A DNA stretch of 64,000 nucleotides from Gordonia sp. 'Campus' (lineage in GTDB: Bacteria; Actinomycetota; Actinomycetes; Mycobacteriales; Mycobacteriaceae), in the NCBI RefSeq assembly GCF_022206305.1, contig NZ_JAKOIW010000018.1, positions 1 to 64,000 of the forward strand, given 5' to 3'. A program made the position numbers and the translations under genes. Positions 18,076-28,499 of this stretch are shown piece after piece (within the stretch, counting starts at the first letter, position 1; each line of letters starts with the position of its first letter). The notes beneath the pieces are model-generated. The model saw nothing but the letters and a program-made list of their open reading frames with translations. It ran no database searches and had not been told where the DNA came from.

Positions 18076-18723
18076 GTGAGTGACAGTGCCTCGACCACGA
18101 CGACGACCGAAGACGACGACCGCGCGCACCTCGACGACGCGGTGCGTTCCTGGACCCGGGTGGTCGCCTGGATTCTGAGCGTGGGGGGCGCCATCGGTTT
18201 CGTGGCGTCCTTCGTACTCACCGTCGAACGATTCGAACTGGCCGCCGACCCGAACTACGTGCCGTCGTGCAACTTCAACCCGGTGCTGAGCTGCGGGTCG
18301 GTGATGGCCGAACCCCAGGCCGCGCTGTTCGGTTTCCCCAATCCGCTGCTCGGCATCGCCGGTTTCGCCGTTGCGATCACCACCGGCGTCGCTCTGCTGG
18401 CAGGCGCGCGTCTCGCCGGGTGGTACTGGGCGGGACTGCAGGTCGGTGTGACCGCGGCCCTGGTGTTCATCTCGTGGCTGATCTACTCGAGTCTCTACTC
18501 GATCGGCGCGCTGTGCCCCTACTGCATGGTGGTGTGGGCGGTGACCCTGCCGATCTTCGTGTTCGTCAGCGTCCGCAACGCCCACGCGAGCGGCCTGACA
18601 TCGAGGTCTCGTGCCGCACTGCTGCTGGCGCGCAACCACGCCCCGATCCTGGTCCTGGCGGTGGGCGTGGTCATCGTGCTGATCGCGGTGCGGTTCTGGT
18701 CGTACTGGTCGAGCCTCTACTGA
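18076..18723 (+). CDS. Vitamin K epoxide reductase (VKOR) family protein
   Basis: Membrane enzyme that reoxidises a DsbA-like partner and passes electrons to menaquinone, supporting disulfide formation outside the membrane. The 215 residues hold four or five helices. The loop pair CNFNPVLSC and the active-site CPYC, at the start of a helix after ALCPYCMV, are the VKOR hallmark. No fused thioredoxin domain is present, so the partner is elsewhere. The start is GTG and no ribosome site is obvious. In mycobacteria the homologue is Rv2968c. Confidence 0.92.
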   Translation: MSDSASTTTTTEDDDRAHLDDAVRSWTRVVAWILSVGGAIGFVASFVLTVERFELAADPNYVPSCNFNPVLSCGSVMAEPQAALFGFPNPLLGIAGFAVAITTGVALLAGARLAGWYWAGLQVGVTAALVFISWLIYSSLYSIGALCPYCMVVWAVTLPIFVFVSVRNAHASGLTSRSRAALLLARNHAPILVLAVGVVIVLIAVRFWSYWSSLY

Positions 18724-18790
18724 CCGTCCATCGTGTCGCCGCGGCCGGGTCGTGGATGTCGTTCCGTTCGTGATCCCGGTGGCCGCCCCC

Positions 18791-18796
18791 TACCCT
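18791..18796 (+). promoter_or_regulatory. Candidate -10 element, leaderless TetR
   Basis: TACCCT ends 6 bases before the ATG at 18803, with no ribosome site between. Confidence 0.35.
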
Positions 18797-18802
18797 GGGC
18801 AC

Positions 18803-19504
18803 ATGGCGATCGGACGTCCTTCGGAAGGTTCGGCCGAGGTGCAGCGCGCACCTCGGGCGCGGATGACCGGCGCCCAGCGGCGGCTACAGCTCATCGAGGT
18901 CGCGCGCGGTCTGTTCGCCGAACGCGGTTTCGAGGGCACCTCCATCGAGGAGATCGCCCAGCGCGCGGGGGTCTCGAAGCCAATCGTGTACGAGCATTTC
19001 GGCGGCAAGGAAGGTCTGTACGCGGTCGTCGTCGACCGTGAGATGGAGACATTGCTCGAGATGGTCACCTCGTCGCTGTCGAAGAATCGCTCGCTCTACC
19101 GCATCCAGCAGGTCGCACTGGCGCTGCTGACGTACATGGAGGAGCGCACCGACGGATTTCGCATCCTCGTGCGCGGCGACAGCACCGCGGGCACGAGCGA
19201 CACCGCGACGTATTCGAGCCTGCTCAACGACGCCATCAGTCAGGTCGAGCACATCCTGGCCGGCGATTTCGAGCGGCGCGGCTTCGACCCGTCGCTCGCC
19301 CCGCTGTACGCCCAGGCTCTGGTCGGGATGGTGTCGGTCACCGCGCAGTGGTGGCTCGACGTGCGGGAGCCGTCGAAGGAAGTCGTGGCCGCGCACCTGG
19401 TCAACCTCTGTTGGAACGGCCTCACGCGGCTCGATCCCGACCCGGCGCTCGTCGGACCCGACTATGTGGAGTCGCAGCGGCGCACATCCGTCGACGACAA
19501 CTGA
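18803..19504 (+). CDS. TetR-family transcriptional regulator
   Basis: A 233-residue repressor-type protein. The helix-turn-helix lies at about residues 30-75 (ARGLFAERGFEGTSIEEIAQ, then AGVSKPIVYEHFGGKEGLY). The remainder is the all-helical ligand and dimer domain. By position before mfd it matches M. tuberculosis Rv1019. The reading frame extends 17 codons upstream to 18752, but the ATG at 18803 gives the family N-terminus. The ligand and targets are unknown. Confidence 0.9.
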   Translation: MAIGRPSEGSAEVQRAPRARMTGAQRRLQLIEVARGLFAERGFEGTSIEEIAQRAGVSKPIVYEHFGGKEGLYAVVVDREMETLLEMVTSSLSKNRSLYRIQQVALALLTYMEERTDGFRILVRGDSTAGTSDTATYSSLLNDAISQVEHILAGDFERRGFDPSLAPLYAQALVGMVSVTAQWWLDVREPSKEVVAAHLVNLCWNGLTRLDPDPALVGPDYVESQRRTSVDDN

Positions 19505-19519
19505 GCCCCCACCGAGACG

Positions 19520-20074
19520 TCAGTCGGATGCCGGCCACAGATCCTTCTGCATGTAGACGCAGTCGATCCACTGATCGGCCTTGTGGCCGATCGCTCGCAG
19601 CCGACCCACCTGCTCGAATCCGAACCGGGCGTGCAGGGCGATCGAGCCCTCGCCGCCGGTGGCGGCGATGACCGCCACGATCTGCCGGACGTTCGTGGTG
19701 TCCGCCCGGTCGAGCAGACCGGACATCAGTGCCGACCCGATGCCGCGACCTGCGTAACCGGGGCGGACGTAGATCGAGTCCTCGGTCGACAGGTCGTAGG
19801 CGGGCATCCCGCGGAAGGTCCCCAGGTAGGCGTACCCGACGACGCTCTCGGCGCCGTCCTCGACGATCCGCGCCACGACGAACGGGCGCCCGGCCGCGGT
19901 GATCGCGGCATGTTTGGCATGCCACTGGGGCAGTGACGGGACGACGTAGTCGAAGGTCGCGACGGTGTGTTCGACGTAGTGCGCGTAGATCTCCGCGACC
20001 GCTGCACAGTCGTCGATCGTCGCGTCACCCACAGCGATGCGGGACGCCTGTGCGTCCGGTGTCCGCTCGGTCAT
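19520..20074 (-). CDS. GNAT N-acetyltransferase, phosphinothricin-acetyltransferase-like
   Basis: A 184-residue acetyltransferase. [14 protein letters not shown] near the N-terminus is typical of the Pat/Bar/YncA group, and [14 protein letters not shown] is the acetyl-CoA pyrophosphate loop (motif A). [20 protein letters not shown] matches the C-terminal part of the same group. Substrates of relatives are phosphinothricin or methionine sulfoximine, but many act on unknown amines. It is convergent with the TetR gene (15-base gap) and divergent from mfd. Confidence 0.85.
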   Translation of the reverse strand: MTERTPDAQASRIAVGDATIDDCAAVAEIYAHYVEHTVATFDYVVPSLPQWHAKHAAITAAGRPFVVARIVEDGAESVVGYAYLGTFRGMPAYDLSTEDSIYVRPGYAGRGIGSALMSGLLDRADTTNVRQIVAVIAATGGEGSIALHARFGFEQVGRLRAIGHKADQWIDCVYMQKDLWPASD

Positions 20075-20081
20075 GCGCCTG

Positions 20082-20087
20082 AGGTTA
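20082..20087 (-). promoter_or_regulatory. Candidate -10 element of the GNAT gene
   Basis: TAACCT on the minus strand, 7 bases before the ATG at 20074. No ribosome site is present. Confidence 0.35.
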
Positions 20088-20151
20088 GGACAAGGGCGGC
20101 GACGGCGAGAACTCGTCATGACCGGGGGGAGCTCCGGAAAGCGGCGCCCCA

Positions 20152-20157
20152 TAGAAT
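20152..20157 (+). promoter_or_regulatory. Candidate -10 element of mfd
   Basis: TAGAAT ends 7 bases before the GTG at 20165. This suggests leaderless mfd mRNA and supports the chosen start. Confidence 0.4.
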
Positions 20158-20164
20158 CGGCGGA

Positions 20165-23100
20165 GTGTCATCGCTCCGCGCCCTGTCCGGTCTGGCTGCA
20201 CTCGCGTGTTCGGACAAGTCCTTCGGCGAGGTCCACTCGCGCCGCGACGAGCGCACGCTCGACATCACCGCGCCGGATGCGGCGCGGCCCTTCCTCGTCT
20301 CCTGCCTGACCTCGGCGAACGATGCGCCGCTGCTCGTGGTCTCCGCGAACGGTCGCGAGGCCGACGACCTGACGGCCGAGCTCGCCGAGCTGCTCGACGA
20401 CGCCGGCGCCGTCGCGCAGTTCCCGTCGTGGGAGACGCTCCCGCATGAGCGGTTGTCGCCGAGTGCGGACACCGTGGGCCAGCGGCTCGCGGTGCTGCAT
20501 CGCCTCGCCAACCCCGGCGACACCCCGCTGCGGGTCGTCGTGACGACCGTCCGCTCGCTCGTGCAGCCGATGGCGCCGGGGCTCGGCAACGTCGCCACCG
20601 TGACACTCCGCGAGGGCATCGAGATCGACTTCGACGCGCTGCTGGCGCAACTGGTCGAGATGGCCTACGAGCGCGTCGACATGGTGGGGCGTCGAGGCGA
20701 ATTCGCCGTGCGCGGCGGCATCCTCGACGTCTTCCCGACCACCGCCGACCATCCGGTTCGTGTGGAGTTCTGGGGCGACGAGATCACCGAGATGCGCGCG
20801 TTCTCGGTGGCCGATCAACGCAGCCAACCCGAGGTCGAGACCACCGAGGTCCGCATCCACCCCGGACGTGAACTGCTCCTCACCGAGAAGGTCCGCGCAC
20901 GCGCGGCCGATCTCGCCGCATCCGACCCCGGCGACACGACGATGGTCGAGATGCTGGGCAAACTCGCCGAGGGGATCCCCGTCGAGGGCATGGAAGCGTT
21001 GATCCCGGCGCTCGTCGACGGCGAGATGCAGTTGCTCACCGAGGTGGTCCCCGCCGGCACCCGCGTACTCATCCTCGACCCCGAGAAGGTGCGGACCCGC
21101 GCGTCGGACCTGTCGAAGACCGGCGCGGAGTTCCTCGAGGCGTCGTGGACCGCGGCCGCGATGGGCGCGCAGGCCCCGATCGACGGGCGGTCCGCGCAGG
21201 GGTTGGGCATCGATCTCCAGGCCAGCGCCTACCGGCCACTCGACGAGGTCCGTACGGCCACACTCGCGGCGGGACGCCCCTGGTGGACCCTGAGTCCGCT
21301 CTCCACGGGCAGCGGCAACGAGCTCGAACTCGATCTCGCGCCCGGCCCTGCGCCGCGAGGCGATGAGAAGGAGATCGCCGCCACCTTCGCGCAGTTGCGC
21401 GCGCATGTGTCCGACGACAAGACCGCGGCGATCGTGGTCGCGGGCAAGGGCACCGCGCAACGCGTCGGCGAACGGTTGTCCGAAGCGGAGGTGCCCCACG
21501 TGCTCGCCGAGCCCGGGCATCGTCCGGTGCCGGGTGAGGTGGCGGTGTTCTGCGCCCCCCTGCGCGCCGGGATCGTCTGCCCCGATGCCGGTCTCGTGGT
21601 GGTGGCCGAGGCCGATCTCACCGGTACCCGGGTGGCGAATGTCCGTGACGGGCGCCGACTTCCGGCGAAGCGGCGCAACCAGGTGGATCCGCTCGCGCTC
21701 GCGGCGGGCGACCTGGTGGTGCACGACCAGCACGGGATCGGCCGGTTCGTGGAGATGATCGAGCGCACGGTCTCGGGCGCACGCCGGGAGTACCTGGTCC
21801 TCGAGTACGCGTCGAGCAAGCGTGGTCAGCCCGCGGACCGCCTGTATGTCCCGATGGACGCGCTGGATCAGTTGTCGCGCTACGTCGGTGGCGAGCAGCC
21901 GTCGCTTTCGAAGCTCGGCGGGTCGGACTGGCAGAACACCAAACGCAAGGCGCGCAAGGCTGTTCGCGAGATCGCGGGAGAGCTCGTCCAGCTCTACGCG
22001 GCACGTCATGCCGCGCCGGGCCACGCCTTCGGGCCGGACACCCCGTGGCAGCAGGAGATGGAGGACGCCTTCGACTTCACCGAGACCGTGGATCAGCTGA
22101 CGGTCATCGCCGAGGTCAAGTCCGACATGGAGCGCGCGGTACCGATGGATCGCGTCGTCGTCGGCGACGTGGGGTACGGCAAGACCGAGATCGCGGTCCG
22201 CGCCGCGTTCAAGGCGGTGCAGGACGGCAAGCAGGTCGCCGTGCTCGTCCCGACAACCATTCTCGCGCAACAGCATCTGCAGACCTTCACCGAGCGCATG
22301 AGTGGATTCCCGGTGCGTGTCCGCGGCCTGTCACGGTTCACCGACGCCAAGGAGTCCCGCGAGATCACCGAGGCGATGTCGAAGGGGGAGGTGGACATCG
22401 TCATCGGTACGCACCGGTTGTTGCAGACCGGCGTCGTGTGGAAGGACCTCGGGCTCGTCATCGTCGACGAGGAGCAGCGATTCGGCGTCGAACACAAGGA
22501 ACACATCAAATCCCTGCGTACCCACGTCGATGTATTGACGATGTCGGCGACCCCGATCCCGCGAACCCTGGAGATGTCGATGGCCGGCATCCGCGAGATG
22601 TCGACGATCCTCACGCCGCCCGAGGAGCGCCACCCGGTCCTGACCTATGTCGGGGCCTATGCGCCGAAGCAAGTGGCCGCCGCGATCCGCCGCGAGCTGT
22701 TGCGCGACGGTCAGGTGTTCTACGTGCACAACCGCGTGTCGACCATCGACAAGACGGCAAAAGACATCGCCGCGATGGTGCCCGAGGCGAGAGTCGTTGT
22801 CGCGCACGGTCAGATGGGCGAAGACCAACTCGAGCGGACGGTGTCGGGGTTCTGGAACCGCGAATACGACGTACTGGTCTGTACGACGATCATCGAGACC
22901 GGCCTCGACATCTCCAACGCCAACACGCTCATCGTCGACCGCGCCGAGAACCTGGGTCTGTCGCAGCTCCACCAGCTCCGCGGACGCGTCGGCCGTAGTC
23001 GCGAACGCGGGTACGCGTACCTGCTCTACAGTCCCGAACGCCCGCTGACCGAGACCGCCTACGACCGGTTGGCGACGATCGCGCAGAACAACGAACTCGG

Positions 23101-23743
23101 TGCCGGCATGGCGGTGGCCCTGAAGGACCTCGAGCTGCGTGGCGCCGGAAACGTGCTGGGGGCCGAACAGTCGGGACACGTGGCCGGCGTCGGATTCGAC
23201 CTCTACGTCCGCCTCGTCGGCGAGGCCGTCGAGGCGTATCGCGCTGCGGCGGACGGGAAGCCGGTGGAATCGCAGGAGACCGGGGAGGTCCGCATCGACC
23301 TGCCGGTGGATGCGCACATCCCGGTCGAATACGTCGATTCCGACCGCCTGCGTCTCGAGGCGTACCGCAAGCTCGCATCGGCAGTGGACGACGCCGCCGT
23401 CGATGCCGTCCTCGTCGAGCTCAATGACCGTTACGGCCCACCGCCGGTGGAGACCACGCGTCTGGCCTCGATCGCCAGGCTGCGGTTGAGGTGCCGCGAG
23501 CGCGGCATCACCGAGATCGGTCTGGCCGGTCAGGGGCTGAAGATCTCGCCGCTGCCGTTGCTCGACAGTGAACAGGTGCGCCTGCGCAGGCTCTACTCCT
23601 CGGCGACCTTCCGGGCGACGACGTCCGTGGTCACCCTGCCCATCCCGCGGACCGGTGGGGTGGGTTCGGCACGTCTACGCGACGACGAACTCATCGACTA
23701 TCTGACGACCTTCCTCACCCAGCTCAAGCCGGAGCCGGTCTGA
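20165..23743 (+). CDS. mfd: Transcription-repair coupling factor Mfd
   Basis: ATP-driven translocase that removes RNA polymerase stalled at lesions and recruits UvrA. The 1192 residues follow the Mfd order. A UvrB-like N-terminal region ([14 protein letters not shown] replaced here by [14 protein letters not shown]) includes [11 protein letters not shown] CarD-like RNA polymerase interaction domain begins near residue 505 ([15 protein letters not shown]). The RecG-like motor follows with Walker [10 protein letters not shown] at 667-675 and DEEQ at 768-771. The TRCF domain lies at the C-terminus. The frame extends 66 codons upstream, but GTG 20165 gives the known N-terminus. mazG follows, as in mycobacteria. 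Confidence 0.96.
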   Translation: MSSLRALSGLAALACSDKSFGEVHSRRDERTLDITAPDAARPFLVSCLTSANDAPLLVVSANGREADDLTAELAELLDDAGAVAQFPSWETLPHERLSPSADTVGQRLAVLHRLANPGDTPLRVVVTTVRSLVQPMAPGLGNVATVTLREGIEIDFDALLAQLVEMAYERVDMVGRRGEFAVRGGILDVFPTTADHPVRVEFWGDEITEMRAFSVADQRSQPEVETTEVRIHPGRELLLTEKVRARAADLAASDPGDTTMVEMLGKLAEGIPVEGMEALIPALVDGEMQLLTEVVPAGTRVLILDPEKVRTRASDLSKTGAEFLEASWTAAAMGAQAPIDGRSAQGLGIDLQASAYRPLDEVRTATLAAGRPWWTLSPLSTGSGNELELDLAPGPAPRGDEKEIAATFAQLRAHVSDDKTAAIVVAGKGTAQRVGERLSEAEVPHVLAEPGHRPVPGEVAVFCAPLRAGIVCPDAGLVVVAEADLTGTRVANVRDGRRLPAKRRNQVDPLALAAGDLVVHDQHGIGRFVEMIERTVSGARREYLVLEYASSKRGQPADRLYVPMDALDQLSRYVGGEQPSLSKLGGSDWQNTKRKARKAVREIAGELVQLYAARHAAPGHAFGPDTPWQQEMEDAFDFTETVDQLTVIAEVKSDMERAVPMDRVVVGDVGYGKTEIAVRAAFKAVQDGKQVAVLVPTTILAQQHLQTFTERMSGFPVRVRGLSRFTDAKESREITEAMSKGEVDIVIGTHRLLQTGVVWKDLGLVIVDEEQRFGVEHKEHIKSLRTHVDVLTMSATPIPRTLEMSMAGIREMSTILTPPEERHPVLTYVGAYAPKQVAAAIRRELLRDGQVFYVHNRVSTIDKTAKDIAAMVPEARVVVAHGQMGEDQLERTVSGFWNREYDVLVCTTIIETGLDISNANTLIVDRAENLGLSQLHQLRGRVGRSRERGYAYLLYSPERPLTETAYDRLATIAQNNELGAGMAVALKDLELRGAGNVLGAEQSGHVAGVGFDLYVRLVGEAVEAYRAAADGKPVESQETGEVRIDLPVDAHIPVEYVDSDRLRLEAYRKLASAVDDAAVDAVLVELNDRYGPPPVETTRLASIARLRLRCRERGITEIGLAGQGLKISPLPLLDSEQVRLRRLYSSATFRATTSVVTLPIPRTGGVGSARLRDDELIDYLTTFLTQLKPEPV

Positions 23744-23862
23744 ACAAGCGGCGGGAAGCGCCCTTCATGACCGGGTGGAGATGCCGCGCCGGCGGGTGGG
23801 TTTTCATCGGTGGGGGATAGGTTGATCAGAGACGGCGGGGGTAGCGAAAGGACGTACGACGC

Positions 23863-24789
23863 ATGACGGTGGTGCTGCTGGACCCGGCACGGCCCGATCT
23901 GATCCCCATCCGTGCGCGCGGCATGCTCGCCGGGCCGGTCAAGGTCACCGAGGACGTCCCCGCAACGATCCTCTGGGAGTTCGATCACGTCGAGCCCGTT
24001 TTCGATGACACCGCCGATGACCCCGAGTCGGTTCTCGTCAGCACCGATCCCGACCATCCGCTGGTCCGTGCGCGCGTCGACCGCGGCGAGGAGATCGTCG
24101 CCTCCTCAACGGCTTCGGGGTCGGCGCTGCTCGAGTCCGTCGCCCTGATGGACACGCTGCGTCGTACCGGCCCCTGGGAGAGCACCCAGACGCACCACTC
24201 GCTGCGCCGCTACCTGCTGGAGGAGGTCTACGAACTCCTCGACGCCATCGAGTCCGGTGACCGGGACGAGCTGAAGGAGGAACTCGGCGACCTCCTGCTC
24301 CAGGTTCTGTTCCACGCGCGGATCGCCGCCGATGATCCGCAGGCGCCGTTCGACATCGACGACGTCGCCCGCAGTTTCACCGAGAAGGTGATGGGCCGCA
24401 CCCCCGGCGTTCTGTCGGGTGCGCACTCCGATCTCGAGACGCAGATCCGGGAATGGGAGGAACGCAAGGCGGCCGAGAAACGGCGCGGTTCAGTCCTCGA
24501 CGGGGTGGCGACCACCCAGCCCGCCCTCGCGCTGCTGCAGAAGGTGCTCGAACGACTCACCGCCGCGGGTTATCCCGTGGACACCATTCCCGCGGAGACC
24601 CTGACCGTCACCGTGACCGCAGGCAACGACAGCATCGAGGCCCAGGCGCGTGACCGTGCGCTCGCGTTGATGTCCGACGTACGGGCCGCCGAGGCGCTCG
24701 CCGCCGAGCGGGGCGTCACCCTCGACTCGCCCCAGGCGTGGGCGGGTGTGCTCGCCGAGCAGCGGGTGCGTCGAACCTCGGACGCCTAG
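23863..24789 (+). CDS. mazG: Nucleoside triphosphate pyrophosphohydrolase MazG
   Basis: Hydrolyses NTPs, including oxidised dCTP in mycobacteria, to NMP and pyrophosphate. The 308 residues carry an actinobacterial N-terminal extension of about 100 residues, then one MazG domain with the metal ligands in LLEEVYELLDAIES and ELKEELGDLLLQVLFH (the EExxE and ExxD pattern). A second, weaker helical half follows. Starts at an ATG after GAAAGGACG. It lies 119 bases after mfd in the same direction and is convergent with efeB. Confidence 0.94.
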   Translation: MTVVLLDPARPDLIPIRARGMLAGPVKVTEDVPATILWEFDHVEPVFDDTADDPESVLVSTDPDHPLVRARVDRGEEIVASSTASGSALLESVALMDTLRRTGPWESTQTHHSLRRYLLEEVYELLDAIESGDRDELKEELGDLLLQVLFHARIAADDPQAPFDIDDVARSFTEKVMGRTPGVLSGAHSDLETQIREWEERKAAEKRRGSVLDGVATTQPALALLQKVLERLTAAGYPVDTIPAETLTVTVTAGNDSIEAQARDRALALMSDVRAAEALAAERGVTLDSPQAWAGVLAEQRVRRTSDA

Positions 24790-24834
24790 CGCGGCTGTCT
24801 CGCCTGCCCTTCGAGGCTCGTCGCTTTCGCTCCC

Positions 24835-24887
24835 CGCACCTCAGGGGGCGGGATGGCGCGGTGCTCCTCGCACCTCAGGGGGCGGGA
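24835..24887. repeat. Two direct copies of a 19-bp REP-like element
   Basis: CGCACCTCAGGGGGCGGGA occurs at 24835-24853 and again at 24869-24887, in the convergent gap between mazG and efeB. The first copy is preceded by a GC-rich stretch with partial dyad symmetry (CGAGGCTCG). It looks like a dispersed intergenic element, but only this window is visible. Confidence 0.6.
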
Positions 24888-24907
24888 CGGCCGGTCGCGG
24901 CCCCGCC

Positions 24908-26233
24908 TCACTCGAACAGCCGCTGGCCCCACCATTCGCCGGGCGCCAGCCCCGGTGGGATCGCGAACACCGACGATCCGTTGGGGATCAGGTATTCGGT
25001 CATCGCGTCCTTGCGGGACAAGGTCTGCTGCATCGGTACGAACTGCCGGCCGGTGTCTCGGTTGAAGGCGATGAAGAACAGGCCTGCGTCGAGGTGCCCG
25101 AAGCCGTCCGATCCATCGGTGAAGTTGTAGCCGCGGCGCAGGATTCGGACACCGCCGAGGTTGTCCGGATGCGCCAGCCGCACGTGCGAGGTGCGGGGGA
25201 TCACGGGCGACCCGCCGGAGGTGACGACGAAGTCGGGGTCGTCGAACTCGTCGGTCTTGCCGAGCGGAGCGCCGGACGCCTTGGTGCGGCCGACGATCTG
25301 CTCCTGTTCGAGCAGATGCGCACGGTCCCAGGGTTCGATGTCCATGCGGATTCGTCGTGCGACGAGATAGGTGCCGCCGGTCATCCACTGTGCAGACGGC
25401 GGGTTGTCCTCGGGACCGACCCAGACCCAGCGATCGAGCAGGTCGGTGTCCTCGGCGCGCAGGTTGTTGGTTCCATCCTTGAAGCCGAACAGGTTTCGCG
25501 GAGTCGACTGGGTCTGGGTGGTGGCCGACGTCCGGCCGAAACCCAGTTGCGACCAGCGCACGGAGACCACGCCGACCCCCATCCGAGCGAGGTTGCGGAT
25601 CGCGTGGACGGCGACCTGGGGGTCGTTCGCGCAGGCCTGCACACAGATGTCGCCGTACGATCGCGCCGGTTCGATCTTCTCCGCCGCGAACATCGGGAGA
25701 TCAACCAGCGCAGCGGGTTTGCGTTCGGCGATGCCGAAACGGTCGGGCCGATCGGGGTCGGCCGCGCACGGGCCGAACAGGCCCGGACCGAAACCGATCG
25801 TCAGAGTGAGATCGGCGGCGCCGAGGCCGAGGGCCTCCCCGGTGTCGGCGGGGGGTGTGTAGTCCCCGAGGCCGGTCGCGCCGTCCTCGACCGTCTCCTG
25901 CCCGCGGCTCATCCGTTCGGCGGCATCGGTCCAGCGGCGGAGCATCGCGATCAGCTCGTCGCGGGAGTCGGTGATGACGTCGAAGCTGGCGAAATGCAGA
26001 CGATCCTGTGCCTCGGTGACGATTCCGGCCTGGCGCTCACCGCGGAACGCGACGACCTGTGGCCGCGGCTCGTCGGAGGCCGCCGATGCGCGACCGACGG
26101 CCACCCCACCTGCGGCGACGAGGATTCCGGCGCCGGCACCGCCGATCATCGCCCGACGCGAGAACCCGCGGCGCGTCGGGTCGCCCGGCACCTCGGGTGC
26201 CGGTGACTGCGGGTGGGGAGCCGACTCGCTCAC
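24908..26233 (-). CDS. efeB: DyP-type heme peroxidase EfeB, Tat-exported
   Basis: Heme peroxidase of the EfeUOB iron-uptake system, thought to oxidise ferrous iron or to act on heme outside the membrane. The 441 residues begin with a twin-arginine signal (TRRGFSRRAMIGG, then a hydrophobic stretch ending in RASA). The DyP motif GFKDGTNN is present, as is the proximal-His region. The GTG start overlaps the efeO stop (GTGA). It is the last gene of the operon. Confidence 0.93.
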   Translation of the reverse strand: MSESAPHPQSPAPEVPGDPTRRGFSRRAMIGGAGAGILVAAGGVAVGRASAASDEPRPQVVAFRGERQAGIVTEAQDRLHFASFDVITDSRDELIAMLRRWTDAAERMSRGQETVEDGATGLGDYTPPADTGEALGLGAADLTLTIGFGPGLFGPCAADPDRPDRFGIAERKPAALVDLPMFAAEKIEPARSYGDICVQACANDPQVAVHAIRNLARMGVGVVSVRWSQLGFGRTSATTQTQSTPRNLFGFKDGTNNLRAEDTDLLDRWVWVGPEDNPPSAQWMTGGTYLVARRIRMDIEPWDRAHLLEQEQIVGRTKASGAPLGKTDEFDDPDFVVTSGGSPVIPRTSHVRLAHPDNLGGVRILRRGYNFTDGSDGFGHLDAGLFFIAFNRDTGRQFVPMQQTLSRKDAMTEYLIPNGSSVFAIPPGLAPGEWWGQRLFE

Positions 26234-27438
26234 TGCTGCAACACGATCCCGGGCACCTGCGAGAGCGTGGCGGAGAGCGCGTCGATCTGGTTCGACAGCT
26301 CTTTACGCTGGTCGGGTGTGACCTCGGTGTAGGACACGTAACCGTCGCCCGAGCGGTAGGTGTTGACCGAATCGCGCACGGTGGCGAACTGGGCGGTGAT
26401 CTTGTCCATCAGTGCCTGGTTCTTGGCCGAGATGATCGGCTGCATGGTGGCGATCGCGGTCTCGGACCCGTCGACGTTGGCGGCGAAGTCCCAGAGATCG
26501 GTGTGCGAGTAGCGATCCTCCTCGCCGTCGATCTTCGTGGCGGCGACCTCGTCGATGAGTGCCTGCGGTCCCTTGACGAAAGAGCCCGTCTCGAAATCGA
26601 ACTCCGGCTTGTTGACCTCGTCGCGAAGCATGGTGACGTCGGCGAGCAACTGGTCGGCGATCGGTGCGATGGCCTGCGGGTTGTCGGTGGCGCGTGCGTT
26701 CTCCGCGTCGGCGGGGGTGATCTGCCCCGGCGCATCGCCGATCTCCGCGGGCGTGGGCGGCCACAGGAACCGTTCGATGCGGTGGAAACCGGTGAAGGGA
26801 AGGGTGCCGTCCTCGGTGTCGTCCCAGCGCATGTCGATCGCGGGATCGAGGTCGGGGAACGATTCGGCGACCGGTTCGATGCGCTCGTAAGGTGTACGGG
26901 CCAAACCGAACTGGGCGCGAGCGCCCTCGAGATCACCCGATTTGACCTTGCCGACGAACTCGGACACCTGTGTCTGCAGCGTGTTCACCTGATTGCGCAC
27001 GTATTCGAGGTACTGCGCCTTGGCCGCGGTGACGTCGGACGGCACGTCGGCCTTCTCTTTGCGCTCGCCGCCGACTGTCAGATCGGTGCGGATTCCGGTT
27101 CCGACCATGCCCGGTTTGCAGGCCACCGTGTAGGTGCCGGGTTCGACGATCTCGACACTCAGATTGCTGGACAGGCCCGGTCCGATGTTCTCGACCTCGC
27201 CGAGGACACGGTTGTTGTTGCCGTAGACGTAGAACTCGGTCACCTTGCTGCCGGAGTTGGTGACCGTGAAATCGACGTTGCCGGTGGAGGCCTCGGTGCT
27301 CGCGAGATCGCAGGCGTCGTTGGTCGAGGTGACCGCGATGGCGCCGTCGGAACCGGCCTTCTCGGTACATCCGGCCAGCAGCACGGGTAGAACGACCACC
27401 GCGGCCGCGGCTGCGGCCTTCCCGGTTCTGCGATTCAC
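26230..27438 (-). CDS. efeO: Iron-uptake lipoprotein EfeO (cupredoxin + M75 domain)
   Basis: Periplasm-facing subunit that presents iron to the permease EfeU. The 402-residue protein has a lipoprotein signal ending at LLAGC (Cys24), a cupredoxin-like domain at about 35-135, and an imelysin/M75 domain with the metal motif HRIE inside GFHRIERFLW. The GTG at 27438 overlaps the efeU stop (GTGA) and follows GAGAGGAA. The longer open frame upstream is a shadow of efeU. Confidence 0.93.
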   Translation of the reverse strand: MNRRTGKAAAAAAVVVLPVLLAGCTEKAGSDGAIAVTSTNDACDLASTEASTGNVDFTVTNSGSKVTEFYVYGNNNRVLGEVENIGPGLSSNLSVEIVEPGTYTVACKPGMVGTGIRTDLTVGGERKEKADVPSDVTAAKAQYLEYVRNQVNTLQTQVSEFVGKVKSGDLEGARAQFGLARTPYERIEPVAESFPDLDPAIDMRWDDTEDGTLPFTGFHRIERFLWPPTPAEIGDAPGQITPADAENARATDNPQAIAPIADQLLADVTMLRDEVNKPEFDFETGSFVKGPQALIDEVAATKIDGEEDRYSHTDLWDFAANVDGSETAIATMQPIISAKNQALMDKITAQFATVRDSVNTYRSGDGYVSYTEVTPDQRKELSNQIDALSATLSQVPGIVLQQ

Positions 27439-28463
27439 TGAGGGTTCCTCTCGGTCGCGGGCTTCGCGGTCGCGGAGCTCTGCGCGGTGTGCGGGCCGGG
27501 CCCGGTGTGCGGTTCGGTATTCGGATCTGCCGCGGTGTCTGGCAGCGCGGTGTCTGGGGCCGCGGTCCCTTGGTTCGCGACCGATGCGGGCAGGGGGCCG
27601 TGCTGTCGCCGCCAGAAGACCGTCGTGACGACGGCCACGTAGGCGATCCACGCGATGACCTGCAGCACGGTGGGGTCCGGTCGGAAGTTGAAGATGCCGC
27701 CGAGAACGGTGCCGTACCAGGACGATGCGTCGTAGCCGGCGGATATGTCGAAGGCCACGACGTTACCCCCGGGCAGCCACCCGACGGTCTGCAGCGCGCC
27801 GATGCCGTAGGTGAGGATGCCGGCCGCCACGAAGATCAGGAAGATGCCGGTGTAGGTGAAGAAGAGCCTGAAGTTGAGGCGGATGGCCCCCTGGTAGATC
27901 AGCACCGTCAGCGCCACCGCCACGAGAACGCCGAGCAGCAGGCCGACCAGCGGCCACAGCCCGCCGGAGACGCTCTCTGCGTATCCGACCATCAGCAGGG
28001 CCGTCTCGAAGCCCTCGCGCCCGACCGCGAGGAAAGCCAGTCCGAGGACCGATGCCCGTCCGGCGACCAGGGCTTGGGACATCCCGCTCTTGAGGTCGGC
28101 CGAGATGTGCGTCGCGGCCTTGCTCATCCACAACACCATGAAGGTGACGATGACGACGGCGACAAGTGACGCGATACCGGCAATGGTCTCCGCAGCGAGC
28201 GGCGTCATCGTGGAGGTGCCGAAGTGGATCACCAGGAAGACCGCGATGACCATGGCGACGGCGGCGGCCACACCGGTCCAGATCCAGACGAGCGCGTCGC
28301 GTCGGCCGGTTTTCACCACGTAAGCGACGAGAACCATGACCACTATGCCGGTTTCGAGGCCTTCGCGGAGGCCGATCAGGCCGCTGCCGAACATCTGGGT
28401 GAACGTCGACGGTGCACCGTCCGCTGCTGCGAACCACGTGCCGCCCGAAGCGACTACTGACAC
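27435..28463 (-). CDS. efeU: Iron permease EfeU (FTR1 family)
   Basis: Membrane permease of 342 residues with seven or eight helices. The two iron-binding REGLE-type motifs are GLREGLETG in the first helix and VGREGFETAL in the fourth. A Pro/Thr-rich cytoplasmic tail follows. The frame is open to 28571. GTG 28463 is preceded by GGAGGGGATGG and places an N-terminal leader before helix 1, so it was chosen. First gene of the efeUOB operon, below two DtxR/IdeR-like sites. Confidence 0.92.
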   Translation of the reverse strand: MSVVASGGTWFAAADGAPSTFTQMFGSGLIGLREGLETGIVVMVLVAYVVKTGRRDALVWIWTGVAAAVAMVIAVFLVIHFGTSTMTPLAAETIAGIASLVAVVIVTFMVLWMSKAATHISADLKSGMSQALVAGRASVLGLAFLAVGREGFETALLMVGYAESVSGGLWPLVGLLLGVLVAVALTVLIYQGAIRLNFRLFFTYTGIFLIFVAAGILTYGIGALQTVGWLPGGNVVAFDISAGYDASSWYGTVLGGIFNFRPDPTVLQVIAWIAYVAVVTTVFWRRQHGPLPASVANQGTAAPDTALPDTAADPNTEPHTGPGPHTAQSSATAKPATERNPQ

Positions 28464-28499
28464 GAACCCATCCCCTCCGGCGCGGATCTCGCCGGCTAC

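Noticed and set aside
20168..22276. 702-codon frame antisense to mfd
   Set aside because: A long antisense frame is expected in high-GC DNA with strong third-position bias. Its product is low in hydrophobic order and rich in Arg, Gly and His, while the sense strand encodes Mfd.
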